The notes: generated by a model from the letters alone, not told the origin. A stretch of 64,000 nucleotides of DNA from Phycomyces nitens (GCA_022702545.1 JAHRBC010000007.1:62001-126000), one strand, 5' to 3'. Counted from the first letter of the stretch, positions 10,402-21,342 are shown. Numbers and translations: made by a program.

Positions 10402-11918
10402 CACTACGGCGGAAAAAACGGTAGCTAACTACCATTTTGGTAGCATTACTACCGTTTTTTCCCACCAAAAAAAACGGTAGTAAAGACTCTGTATAAGGCG
10501 ATTTTGGTAGCTGTTACCGTTTTTTTAGTGCGAAAAAAAAGGGTAGTTATGAGGCAGGAATAGGCACAGCTACCGTTTTTTTATCCAACCAAAATCGTTT
10601 CTTTATATACTATAGCCTCTCTTTTATATTACTTTATATACTAGCACCCATTCTTTTTTTACTGCCATTTATTTGAAATAATGGTTTATTTTTTATTATA
10701 ATTTCGATTTATTTCAAATAATATTAAAATATATATAATAATAATATAGAAACACCAAAAGCAAATACTATTTAATATTATAAAACGTATATGGTACAAA
10801 CCTTTTACTCAATCTATACACGATGCCAACAACATGTTGTTATGACTTGGATGGCCTTTGGTCTTCATCGATTGCTATAAAAATATTGTGGTCAGAGAAT
10901 GAAGCAATCAAATAAACCGAATATATTGTTTTGGGTAGCATACCAGTATATATTGTGCTTGTTAATCAGCGTGCCGAGCATCTTGTTGTGAATCACTGTC
11001 ATGACTTGGAAGGCCTTTGGTCTTCATCAATTGCTATAAAGATATTGTGGTCAGAGAATGAAGCGATCAAATAAACCAAGCATATTGTTTTGGATAGCAT
11101 ACCAGTATATATTGTGCTTGTTAATCGGTATACCAAGCATCTCTTGAATTAATGCCACTATATGAAACGTACAGATGTAAATACTAGATGAAGTAGAAGG
11201 AGAATAGAGAATGCGCAATATGATTAATTAAAGAGTGTAAACATATTATAATATTCTTACCATAGAAAATATATTGCTGTAAAGTCAGCTCATAAGATTT
11301 AAAACTAATTCGAATATAATGGTAGTTGGCAGAATGAGTACATCATTAAGAAAACAATATGCATATTCTACAGAGATTCCCAGGTGGGGAGGTGGGGAAC
11401 GACAAACTTTAGTGTAATATAGCTGTAAAAAATTTTCACCTTTTTTTAGTGTCTGAAAAATTATGAGATGAGTGTTTCATTCCTTGATTAAAGATAGCAG
11501 AGCTGAAGATGTGGTATACAAGATTCCAATCGGATGTTTATGTAATTGACAACCTTACATAAGGGAGGGTCATTTAGTTTTATTTCAAAAAGTAGAGCAA
11601 AGAAAAGAAAAGAAATATAAACTAACCTCGGCGTAATACAGCTATAAAAAAATTTCATTTTTTTTGGTGCTTGAAAAAGGGCGAGATGTGTGTTTCATTC
11701 CTAGATTAAAAACAACAGAGCTGAAGATGTGGTATACAAGATGCCAATCGGGCATTTATTAAGGTGGCAATCTTACGTGATGGAGAGTTATTCGATTTTA
11801 TTTCAAAGGAGAGGACCAAAGCAAAGATAAAACAGCTAAAGGAAAAGAGGAAAAGAAAAAGTGCGCTAAAACATATACTAAAAATATGAGAGAACCAATA
11901 AGAGCAGCCTAAAGAATA
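10402..11918. repeat. 5' non-coding region of element D with two tandem duplications
   Basis: Subterminal CGGTAG/CTACCG palindromes occupy 10402-10600. Two direct copies of about 150 bp lie at about 10835-10980 and 10985-11145 (shared GTGGTCAGAGAATGAAGC). A second pair of about 215 bp lies at about 11398-11615 and 11616-11830 (shared GAAGATGTGGTATACAAGAT). Related but more diverged sequence is in element Q at 22730-23600. No coding potential seen. Confidence 0.65.
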
Positions 11919-12309
11919 TTAAAGACTTAGTCTGTTTCTCTTAGATGAAGGCTCATTGCTCATTCCTAGTGGTGTAAACCTATATCAAACAGTAGAAATA
12001 TTATATTAATATTAAATTGAGAATAGATGAGCAACAAAAAGCTCTAACTTATAGTACATCTGTCATGATTGGGGATTCAGCCTCGTCATCCGTTTGAAAT
12101 ACCTCATCTTCCGAAAGAAAAGAACTGCTTGCTCTTTCCTGCTATAACATAATAAAAATATTGTATTAATTATAATGTATATTCAAATGTTTGTTAATTA
12201 ATAAACTTGCCTGGCTGTTCTCTGCTATTTTTCTCTTACAAGTCTGGTTTGCACTCTTAAAGGTGTCTTGAAGAAGATTCTTGGCACACCACATTCTTTT
12301 GCACTTGTA
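11919..12309 (-). pseudogene. B-gene 3' fragment of element D
   Basis: Inverted counterpart of the fragment in E: exon 2 remnant, GC-AG intron, acidic SEDEVFQTDDEAESP exon, then a final exon with a Lys/Arg-rich end before TAA at 11919-11921. At about 12309 it fuses to transposase coding sequence running the opposite way, the same junction as in E, so the deletion predates both copies. Confidence 0.65.
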
Positions 12310-12579
12310 AATGTGGAGTACTATTGTCCTAGCCGTGCCTCACTGGCCACAATCATTGATGACAGGTACGTTGATTTTGTCATCATTGACCAAGAAGTGT
12401 CTTTGCTGCTGTTGCTATTATTAGTCAAATAATCTCTTACCTACCCATGGAAAAAGTAATTAGCACTGGAAAAACCCCTCGATTTCACCTAGTATAAATG
12501 GTGCAGATGGGTACTAGAAACATAGAGCTTTTTTTCATCTCAGACATTATTTTTTTTAAAAATAAAAAGTATAATTTTG

Positions 12580-12690
12580 ATGCATCCTATTGGTTCGGGC
12601 AAAGGATCAAAGAACAATAGCCTTTTTCTTGTCTATAAAATGACAGCAAATAAAAATATGTAGCACTTGTTTCCTTTTTTATCTCACAAT
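12580..12690 (+). promoter_or_regulatory. Transposase promoter of element C
   Basis: ATCCTATTGGTTCGG (an inverted CCAAT box) at about 12585, TATA-like CTATAAAATGAC at about 12634, and a downstream block GCACTTGTTTCC before the ATG at 12706. The three blocks recur in the same order in elements H, J and K. Confidence 0.55.
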
Positions 12691-12705
12691 CAAATAATAT
12701 AAACT

Positions 12706-15700
12706 ATGTCTTCTATTTCCGCACAAAACACTACTGCCTGTTACTGCAACAAATGCAGCAATAACCAGCAAGGATTCACTATTGTATCCAAGCGCACTTA
12801 CCAACGCCATAGTAAGAGAGCAAGAACTGAAGAAACTGGCAAATTTGAGAGCAGTATGTATACTAGTGTTAATTTTCATTTACTGCGCAATAATAACTTG
12901 TATTTTTCAATTGAACTCAGGCACACAAAGTGATATGATGGATTTGGACGTTGAGGGTAAAATATATTTATTTGAAAACCAGTGCAGAGTAATAAACTAA
13001 TCTAACCCATATTTGCAGCAATGCCGATTATTGAATCCGAATCCGTGGCAGTTGACAGTCAGCCCAGCTTACCTTTTGGGGATTGTGACCAAATGGTTGA
13101 TGCCGATCAACTTGACAATGAGGTCAATGGCAATGGTGCCGAAATCACCAACGACTCTGACAATGACAGTGATGATGAAGCCGATGTCGAGGAGATTGAG
13201 GTTGAGGAGTTTGATAGTGAAGGTCAGTATTGAATAGCTATAATACAAAAGCAAGCAAAAATTGAGTGTTAATAATTTTCCTTTTTAAATAATAGACCCT
13301 TTTGCTACTCCTGGTATGCCCGAAAACCCAGTGCACAGAGCAATTGCCATTTTCGTTGTTCTGTTTGCATCCCGTTATGTGGTCGATAAGGGTGCTGTTG
13401 TCTTGATTGAGTTCATCAACAAACTCTTGACGATTTACGGACAGGACTTCCAATTGCCCTCAAGCCTTTCTGGTCTCCAAAGCATGACGGGTTTCACTGC
13501 CTTGACCAAGGGTGTAAAGAGATTCGTTGTGTGCCAGGATTGCCACACGGTGTATGAGGAAGCTGGGTCTGCTCCACTTCGGTGCGATTCTGCTAAGCTC
13601 GGTTCCCAATCTGTATGTGGTTGTCAATTGATGAAGCAATCGTCATCTGGTGCTTTGGTTGCCAAGAGATCGTACGTCTATCAGTCCGTCAAGCAGGCGT
13701 TGAGAGTCCTTTTCCTCCGCCCGGATTTTGAGACCAAGATTCGTCACTGGAACCAGGAGCTAAAAGTTGTAGACACCATGTGCGATATCTACGATGGTGC
13801 AATGTGGAAGGGTCTCCAGGACATGGGTGGTGTTTCGTTCGTTGCAGATCCACGTTCTTTGATGCTGACACTGAACATTGACTGGTTCCAGCCCTTTGAT
13901 GGAATCAGCTATTCTTGTGGTGCCATCTATCTTGTAATCAATAATTTGCCTAGGGAGGAAAGGTTCAAGGCTGAAAATACTATTCTCGTCGGTCTGATGC
14001 CTGGACCCAAGGAGCCAAAGACAGATGAGATCAACAGTTATCTCAAGCCGTTGGTCGATGAACTGGAGCAGTTGTTTGTTGGAATAAGGATCCCGACCTA
14101 CGAGTGCCCGTCTGGTGTCAATGTCCATGCTGCATTGTTGATGGTGGCGTGCGATATCCCAGCTGCAAGGAAGACGAGTGGGTTTACGGCACACAACAGC
14201 ACCAATGCATGCTACAAGTGCAATCGTCAGTTCTCTCGTTTGGAGGGGTCAAACCAGGTGGATTTCCGTGGATTTGACTATTCACAATGGTCTCTTCGGA
14301 CATCAGTTGACAACAGACACCATGCAACACTTTGGAAAGATGCCCAGACGATTTCCGAAAGGCATGGACTTGAAGTTGAGAATGGTGTACGATGGTCAGA
14401 GCTTCACCGCCTCCAGTATCTTGATCTTGTCCGCGCAACTGTGGTGGACCCCATGCACAACCTCTTCCTGGGAACCGCCAAGAGAATGGTTGAAAACTGG
14501 ATCTCTGGTGGTGATTTGTCCAATGACGATCTTCTTGTGATGCAGGAGATAGCAGACACCATGGAGCTGCCAAGTGATTACAGTTCACTAAAGACAAAGA
14601 TTGCCAGGGGATTTCCATTCATGAAAGCAGACGAGTGGAAATCTTGGGTGCTGGTATATTCGCCTGTTGCATTGAAGCCCGTTCTCCTGCGTCAAAAGTT
14701 TAACAGTTGGATGAACTTTGTGGATGCCTGCCGCCTGATTGTCAAGCCATCTGTGTCCTTCCAGGATGTTGACAATGCCCATCACCACCTTCAGCAATTC
14801 TGCCAAGAGTGCGAGCGCCTTTACCCTCCAAGTCTTCTCACCTGCAACATGCACCTGCACCTCCATCTTCATAAGACCATCAATGATTTTGGACCGGTGT
14901 ACGGCTATTGGCTCTTTGGGTTTGAGAGGTACAACGGATTGCTAAAGAACGTGAGCACGAATGGAAAGAATGGGTTTGAGGCAACCTACATGTGGAAATT
15001 TGTCCAGGACGTATTCAAGAATGATTATGTCAATGCTGTTCTACAATCTCCAAGCCAAGACATCTTCACTCCTCTCTTTTCAAACCTCCTCTCTGCCTCC
15101 ACCTCTGCCTCTATCCCTACCCCCACACCCACACCCACACCAACACCAACACGACGCCCGTTCAGATTGCTGGATTTCATCGAAGCTTCAGAGAATTCTG
15201 AATTCCCAATCAAGGGTAACGAGCCTCTTCCCCCTCTGCGTTTCCTCTGCTTCAAAAGTCTGCCACAAAAATGAGTGATATTGACTATCCTCAATTGTTG
15301 GCTTACTATGTGGATACGTATGACATTGACACCCTCCAGCATTATCAACATGCCACTTCTTCTTCGTTGTTTGTTGACAATCAGATCGTGAAGCTGAAAT
15401 CGATAAATCTCCTTGGCCAAGTTTATCGTGGACACAATAGCTCTGGAAATGGTGGATCTCGTGTACAAGCTTTGTTTGGTAGCAGCACTGGTGAGAACCA
15501 GACCGCCTATACTGGGCAGATACAGTATATTTTTGTTCATCAGTTTACGCCGCCTCTCTCTGCCTCTGTCCGTTTAAATCGTCGTGGCTATCAAAGCCAG
15601 CATGTCTTTGCCTTTGTGCGATGGAATGGTGTCTGTTATGAACGATCACGCGAAGATGAAGGTGTTGACATCTGTTTGCCCAGTTTTTCTCCTGCTACCA

Positions 15701-15819
15701 ATGAGTGCATCTTGCCAGTGCATCGCCTTCTTTTGGAAGTTGCGACTGCCACACACACAAGCCGAAATGGTATAAAGAGGATGCTGGTCATTCCTTTGCC
15801 AAAGAAACTTTGCGTGTAA
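12706..15819 (+). pseudogene. Tnp2-type CACTA transposase of element C (one frameshift)
   Basis: Exons 12706-12853, 12921-12956, 13019-13222 and 13296-15819, all junctions phase 1. Exon 1 is a small Cys/His module (CYCNKC ... RH-x-KRAR), exon 3 is Asp/Glu-rich, and exon 4 is the transposase proper with NIDWFQPFDG, ACDIPAARK, CYKCNRQF and DPMHNLFLGT. About 15231-15236 one base is missing relative to element A (TTCCCCCTC against TTCCACCCTC), shifting the frame; the remaining C-terminus is open in the next frame (15271-15819). A (CCCACA)-type stretch at 15115-15150 gives a PT repeat. Otherwise intact, so recently inactivated. Confidence 0.9.
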
Positions 15820-15938
15820 TAAAAAAAAATATCTTTTCTCTTTTATAAAGAACAAACAGAAATAGCATTGCCTTTATAAATGTCGTCAAAACGTAACGCG
15901 TGTCAAAAAAATAGATGGAGAGATAAAAAATTATTTTA

Positions 15939-17127
15939 TTAAAGCCCATGTCTAAGAGCCCACTGAGCAAGACTGGGATTTAAATTGGTCGGGACTGCCA
16001 CGTCCACAGTTCTGCCATAAACCCTTGACAGCAACTGGTGAGAGTTTGCTCCAAGTTGGAGACCAACGAATCTATCAATGACTTGGATAAATCGGTTGTA
16101 CTATCAATTGCACATTAGTAATCTAAAGTCATCCAAAATATTATTTATAATCAGCTCAACAACTCACTTCATCGCTTCTCCAACTTGGGCGGACGGTCCG
16201 AATCACACGTCTTCTTCCAGTTTCGGAGACTTCGTCATCCGATTCTCCTCCGGACATTGCTTCCTTGGGGAGTGCATTGGCACAATCCCGGCCCATCTCT
16301 TGGTTGATGGCAACCATGTTGCTGCCGTATGCCTTTGTTCGGCGCTTGTGGTTCTAATAATAACCTTGTTATTATTTTTTGGAATAGATTTTTAATATAT
16401 CAAGGATAACTTACTTCACCAGCACGTCTGGCTCTCCGTGAACGTGTGTTCGTGATCTCTTTTGCAGCAGCAGAGATCTTCTCCTGTTTGCATCTGTTGA
16501 TGAAGTTTTTGTGGAGCTTATCACGAAGATCCTTGGTTCTCATCCCATCACCAGCAAACTTGCGCTCCAGGACGACAAGAAGCCTGTTCACTAACTCCTT
16601 GTTTGGAGTCACATTAAAGTGAACATCCGTGTTCCACCTGGGCTTGTTAGTGTTGGCCAAGATCTCTGCTGGAGTATTTGCATGGAAATTTGGCTCCCAC
16701 AAGAACTCACGGATCTTTCTCTGATATAGTAAACAAGTTAATGAATTGATAATATAGTATAAGGTATAATGCTTACATTGACCTCCACTGATGTTTTATG
16801 GCTGGGTCCGGCCAAACCAATGGCCTCCACAACCGCAACATTGCTGGGTTCACTGGTGGCAGTGGCAGGAACCTCTTCTCCAAAATTGTCAATGGCCTTA
16901 ATGGCTTCACGGGTTCCAGCAATGATGACACCAAGTCTGGCATCCATCGTTACCAGTTTGGTGTTGGAGGTCACCAACTCGCCTTCTACATTGGTGACCT
17001 TATCTTCCACTCTGGTCATGTTGTCTTGAATTCCAGAGAGCATCTCGACAATTTGCTCCATGTTGGCAGGAGTGAGAGCAGGAGCAGGAGTGGGACGAGG
17101 AGCAATCGATCTTCTTTGGTTAACCAT
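15939..17127 (-). CDS. Companion protein B of element C (4 exons, 334 aa)
   Basis: Exons 17127-16777, 16720-16415, 16353-16168 and 16100-15939; phase-0 GT-AG introns; 335 codons without a stop. N-terminal MVNQRRSIAPRP, then a long coiled coil. Exon 2 (306 nt) carries NKPRWNTDVHFNVTPNKELV and a basic RSRRARRAGE end, exon 3 (186 nt) GESDDE and RPSWRSDE, exon 4 NRFIQVIDRF. Closest to the B of A. It converges on the transposase, 120 bp away. Intact although the partner transposase is frameshifted. Confidence 0.85.
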
Positions 17128-17563
17128 TTTCTAGAATATGGTAAAGTATATTTCGATTATAATTATTAGTTTTTGTTCAATTGAAATAAAAATAAATATA
17201 ATATACATACAAAAACTGTTTTGTTGGGTGGGTGAGTAAGTGTGTGTGTGTGTGTGTGTGTGTAAAGGTAAGAGAGGTTGAATATCAAAAAGGCCGTTAT
17301 ATATAGGCATTTTGAATGACTATAAAGATGTTCCTCTATTGTCTTGAAGCACTGAGATGCAAATCGGCCTTGATATTGTTTTTGGGCTCAATCCATCATG
17401 CTTTCCGCAGCATGCTTCAAAGGTGAAAAAAAATTTCAGACTCTCTCCTTTTTTTTGGTTCCCTTTATTTTTCCTTTTCCTTGCTTTTTTGATATTGGCG
17501 CCTTTCTCTGGTAAGACATTTTTTATACCTCTTTATACACACAAATTAACCTCTTTTTCATAG

Positions 17564-18073
17564 ATGTGCGCTCCCATTGCAACTCATCCTTTCCACAATG
17601 GCCATCTAGACAAATACTCACTGGCCGCATTCACTGGTACCATCATCTTGATAAAAATTATTTTCACTTTCTCTTTTAGATTGGCCAAACAACTTATATA
17701 GGGATGCCATCGGCACCAGGTAAAATTTTTTCTTTCAATCATACTTGTTCCCTCTCTGACTCTATTCCATTGTAGACTGCCCTTTCTATTCATGCCATCG
17801 GCCTCCTCCATCATTCGCAATTGTAATCATAAAGGTAATATTCTTTATAAATCTCTTTTTGCTTATCCAAAATATTATTCAGATTATTTATTAATTATTA
17901 TTATTATGTGTTTTATAGACTCACTTGGGCTTCCTTTACACACCATACCCCCTACTTTGATAACCCATTTGGCTCCTGGTATGTAAATTAAATATATCAT
18001 CACTCTGTTCACCCATATTAATTTTTATTCCCTTTTTATAGTAAAACCTGCCACACAGCCCATCCAGCCTTAA
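17564..18073 (+). pseudogene. ORF3 of element C, prematurely terminated
   Basis: Exons 17564-17636, 17680-17719, 17776-17834, 17919-17978 and 18042 onward copy the ORF3 structure of element A with identical lengths. Exon 5 has TAA at 18071-18073 where A has TAC, giving about 86 residues instead of 138. Downstream the last exon and its splice sites are still present to about 18300. Confidence 0.6.
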
Positions 18074-18299
18074 AATTCAAGTCCCCTTTGCGCACTCTTG
18101 CCCATCTCTTGCAATGTAAGTATCTTTTGACACACAAAAATTTTCTCTTTGTACCCCACATCATTAACACTTCTTTATCTTTTACAGAACACTCCTGCAG
18201 CCCAAAAAATTGCTGGATATTCATATTTTTGCAGGTATTTTTTATGTAGAAAAATATTCCATCCAAATAGCAGCAAGCAACCGGGTAGAAACGGCTAGG

Positions 18300-18819
18300 C
18301 ATAGGAATAGGCGTAATAATAGACCCTAAACCTAGAAACATTCTATTCTTTCCAATAAAAATAAAAGCGTAAACCATTACCAATCCAATATAAACGGGAA
18401 ATCAAATAATGGGTGATATATTACTGGTGAAGAAGAATAAAGAGGCTTTCAAGTGTTTGATTTGATTGGTCTTGGGTAGTAACCACTAGTAGATACATCG
18501 AGTTTCTACAACTCGCAACATAAAGATATGTGACGTATCTGAACATTTCAACGACCACGTTGAGATGACCAAAATAGAACCGTTCTTTTAAATACTTTTT
18601 TTCATCGTTCCAAATCAGATCTATATACCGAAAGTGCTAACAGACCTCACCTGCGGCACATTTTTACATGTTTCTACTACTGCAAACCACGACACCGAGG
18701 TACCTGTGAAGCTAGCATGCCTCCTAGTTGAAAAAATATTTAAACTAGGTGAAACCCACCCCTTTTCAGTACCATAATGCCGGATTTCTGGTACTACAAA
18801 CAGCCTCTCTTTTGCAGTG
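18300..18819. other. 3' terminal non-coding region of element C
   Basis: AATAAAAATAAAA polyadenylation-like words near 18353, then about 450 bp of AT-rich sequence without coding signals, ending in the CACTG terminus. Confidence 0.55.
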
Positions 18820-19683
18820 TAGAGTATACTCCAAGCTTATCACGTCAAACTTGAAGGGCGGTAGAAATGCCAGTTTGCTTGTTGAGCGCTTTGCTGTTCA
18901 TAGCTTTGTCAGTTCAGCAAACAGCTCTCAGAATTATCCTAGTACAAGTCAGCCGTCCACATATAATGAAGCAAGTTTCTTAGATCTTCCAGATGGTGTA
19001 AGTGCTGCCCAGCTATGGGAGCCATTCAACTGACATGCCAGTTTGAATGATGATGACTTGGAAGGTGTCAGCAGCCCTGTTGTCAAGAATACTTTGGCAA
19101 AGTACTATGTGCGAAACAGTGGTATGGACAGTATTGAACTTGATGACCCGACGATTGTTGTTGCTTCTCGTCTTTGGAAAAATTCAACTGTACATTCTTC
19201 ATGTATGTACCGAAGAATAAAAAACGAGACCAGACGTGGCAATCATCATGTGATGTTCACCTGTCCATACAGAAAGTGAGTATTGGTATTAGTCAAAATA
19301 CAAAATAGAGATCACTCGCATTTTTTATATTTTTATCTAGCCGTCGCAATATAACTATTCAAAGCTGGTTTGTTGGCACTGTGGAATTTTATTTTGAGCA
19401 TAAAGAGGTTGATGGCACACCGCACTTTCTGGCATTCGTTGAAGTGATGAAAGAGCATGGTACAGCAGCCCATGACTCATCTGTGCCAATCGTAATACGG
19501 CGGTCACACAGCTCAACTGGACAAACAACCCAGCCAAAATATGCTGTTAATGTGGATGACATTCAGCATCAAGTTGGGCTCATCCAGTACCCTCCGAGTA
19601 GTAATCAGTTCTTTATCATTGCATCATATTATGTGTTTAATGACAATCTGCATGTGACCAGGGGTAATCTTGCCACTTTATAA

Positions 19684-20092
19684 AAATTTTCTTTTTCTTT
19701 TTCTTTCTTTATAAATATCAATACCAAATAAAATAAAATAAAATGGCTAATAATGTCAAAAACAAAAAAATTGTTTCAAAAAAACGGTAGCATAACTACC
19801 GTTTTGTTCACACAGGCGAAAAATTATTTTTCTCAAAAATGCGCAACATCTTTAACACCAAATAAAATGCTCATTTCAATAAACAAGGTTGCCTAAAAAC
19901 TTACGAGCCCTTTCTATGGTACTACAACTACCTCATTGCCTGATGAAAAGACATTCCATGCGACTTTTATGAATCGGCATCGATGACATTACCTTTCAAC
20001 CACAATCTGCGGAGATAAAGTGCTCAAAAATCATAAAAAACGGTAGTTATGCTACCGTTTTTGGCACAGCTACCGGTCCTTCCGCCGTAGTG
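19684..20092. repeat. Right subterminal region of element D
   Basis: A single copy of the subterminal unit (F, E and O carry two), with paired CGGTAG-CATAA-CTACCG palindromes and a terminal CACAGCTACCGGTCC block. Confidence 0.7.
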
Positions 20093-20112
20093 TATATCTT
20101 TTCTAAATCTAC

Positions 20113-20271
20113 TCAGCCATCATAAATGTCTGTTTCAGTTTCTAATCTACTTTTATTATAACTAATATCTTCTGGGTCTTCAAAGAGCAAAAGGGAATCA
20201 ACTTGGTCGTTGTTCTCAAAAGAGAAATCTGTGTAATTGTCATCCTGATTGGCTGACATTGCTTCAGGCAT
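20113..20271 (-). CDS. Short acidic frame of unknown origin (52 aa)
   Basis: It opens with MPEAMSANQDDNY and is rich in Asp/Glu. The codon use looks coding and the position, between the end of element D and tRNA-Tyr, is outside any recognised element. It could be a host gene remnant, an exon, or chance. No family recognised. Confidence 0.25.
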   Translation of the reverse strand: MPEAMSANQDDNYTDFSFENNDQVDSLLLFEDPEDISYNKSRLETETDIYDG

Positions 20272-20317
20272 GACAATTTTACAGATTCATCAAAATAATG
20301 TCTGACAAATTTATGCC

Positions 20318-20323
20318 AAAAAA
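20318..20323 (-). terminator. Pol III terminator of tRNA-Tyr
   Basis: Six T on the minus strand, a few bases beyond the tRNA 3' end. Confidence 0.6.
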
Positions 20324-20328
20324 CTTAT

Positions 20329-20410
20329 CCGGCTTACCAGATTCGAACTAGTGACCTAAGGATTACAATTTCATTACAGTCCTCCGCTCTACCAACTGAG
20401 CTAAAGCCGG
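20329..20410 (-). tRNA. tRNA-Tyr (GUA) with a short intron
   Basis: The acceptor stem CCGGCTT/AAGCCGG has the C1:G72 pair diagnostic of eukaryotic tRNA-Tyr; D arm GCTCAGTTGGTAGAGC; anticodon stem GAGGA/TCCTT with loop CTGTAA; T arm with GTTCGAATC. An intron of about 10 nt sits directly 3' of the base after the anticodon, the canonical place. 82 nt in all. An LTR retrotransposon begins 11 bp upstream of its 5' end. Confidence 0.93.
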
Positions 20411-20421
20411 GATACTCTTCC

Positions 20422-21341
20422 TGACACAAGTGTTGTAGAATGTTGTAGCAACAACCACCAACCCTCAATTTACTAGTGACTTTGAAGTTTTTACCTTGGG
20501 ACAGTCGAAGACGTCACCTTCCCTTGAGACATGCAAGGCATGATCTGATCTCTTGGAATCATTTGTCTACGCCAACAGCCCCATTGAGTTCTAAATGTTT
20601 TCCCCTTTCTTTTCCTTTGATTTATATTTCCTTTTTCATTTGCTTCCCACTGCATTGCACTTGTTCCTTTCACACTTCTTGATATTACTCCTTTTGTATA
20701 CTTCCCGATAGTGCATTTCTCTCTTGATGTTTAGTTTCCTTTTTGTTTTCCTTTCGATTATTTCCTTTTGTGATTATGCCCGAAGAACTGTACACTCTTC
20801 TCGATAATCATCATTCAGCATAAGTTATATCTAGATTGTCACTACGTGCACAGTTGTCAATTAGTATAAAAGAGCTCCATTTTTTATTCAATAAAATACA
20901 TTCAGTTTTCTCTCTATTTCTTTTGAACATTGTCCCTGAACTTGAGCTATTGTCCTGCGGGAAATACTAAGTTGCACACTGTTAGGATCTACAAGTACTG
21001 TCTCATCGTTTGTCTGTTGTCTGTTGTCTGTTTGTTCGTTTGTCTGTTTGTTCGTTTGTCCGTTTGTCCATTTGTCCATTTGTCCGTTTGTCCATTTGTC
21101 CATTTGTCCATTTGTCCATTTGTCCATTTGTCCATTTGTCCATTTGTCCGTTTGTCCGTTGTCCATTTACCTGTCCATTTGCCTGTCCGTTTGCCTGTTT
21201 ACTGTCTTTATCTATTTCAAGTCCCGTCTGATTGTCAAATTCTTCTTGTTGGATTGTCCTGAGCGAAATCACAAGAATACAATATATATTATTTATATAT
21301 TCTGACCTGTTGCACCACACACCATAACTCAACACGCGTCA
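20422..21341 (+). mobile_element. 5' LTR of the tRNA-Tyr-proximal retrotransposon
   Basis: Starts TGACACAAGTGTTGTAG and ends CACGCGTCA, the same ends as the LTRs at 5.6-6.3 kb. TATA box AGTATAAAAGAG near 20861, polyadenylation signal AATAAAATA near 20890. The R/U5 part is enlarged by an 8-bp minisatellite, explaining the 920-bp length. Confidence 0.85.
21009..21180 (+). repeat. TTTGTCCA minisatellite inside the LTR
   Basis: About twenty 8-bp units, TTTGTCCA/TTTGTCCG with TTTGTCTG and TTTGTTCG variants. All long frames here on both strands are products of the repeat. The LTR at 63659-64000 has scattered CTGTCCGTT words at the matching place but no array. Confidence 0.9.
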
Positions 21342-21342
21342 G

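Larger units (their letters stand above)
9671..12463. repeat. Large inverted repeat, arms 9671-10401 and 11734-12463
   Basis: Arms of about 730 bp are nearly identical in inverted orientation, separated by 1.33 kb. The left arm belongs to element E, the right arm to element D. The outer edge of the right arm is the insertion point of element C; the inner edge of the left arm stops exactly at the TAT preceding the CACTACGGC terminus of D. Confidence 0.85.
12464..18819 (+). mobile_element. CACTA-type element C, complete (6356 bp)
   Basis: Ends are CACTGGAAAAACCCC at 12464 and, in reverse complement, CACTGCAAAAGAGAGG at 18819; the inverted repeat is short and imperfect (about 10 bp). TAG duplicated at 12461-12463 and 18820-18822 proves transposition as a unit. 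It contains transposase, B and ORF3 in the standard order. It landed in the transposase fragment of element D. Confidence 0.9.
12310..19683 (+). pseudogene. CACTA-GGC transposase C-terminal fragment of D, split by element C
   Basis: Pieces: 12310-12463, then 18823-19275 and 19341-19683 after removal of element C and one copy of its TAG duplication. The frame runs through MEKVIRVYSKLITSNLKGG across the insertion point and ends GNLATL. TGA at about 19031-19033 follows QLWEPFN, the defect shared with E and O. The small frame at 18749-19033 that starts in the tail of C is a fusion artefact. Confidence 0.8.
10402..20092 (+). mobile_element. CACTA-GGC family element D (deletion derivative, split by C)
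   Basis: The left terminus is CACTACGGCGGAAAAAACGG at 10402 and the right terminus ends CCTTCCGCCGTAGTG at 20092. TAT flanks both sides (10399-10401 and 20093-20095), consistent with the 3-bp duplication typical of CACTA elements. The interior has subterminal palindromes, a 1.1-kb non-coding block with two tandem repeats, a minus-strand B fragment, and a plus-strand transposase 3' fragment interrupted by element C at 12464-18819. The uninterrupted length would be about 3.3 kb. Confidence 0.75.

Noticed and set aside
18749..19033. Plus-strand 94-aa frame starting MKPTPFQYHNAGF
   Set aside because: It starts in the terminal sequence of element C and runs into the D transposase; a fusion produced by insertion.
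19031..19033. Recoding of the shared TGA in D, E and O
   Set aside because: The residue after the TGA context differs from Q and the copies lack the catalytic domain, so a fixed nonsense mutation is simpler.
8083..20092. One giant composite transposon bounded by two right-hand CACTA-GGC ends
   Set aside because: The outer flanks (CTT and TAT) do not form a duplication, whereas TAT fits D alone.
20888..21335. Several overlapping 70-110 aa frames on both strands
   Set aside because: They are translations of the 8-bp minisatellite in the LTR and have no independent support.
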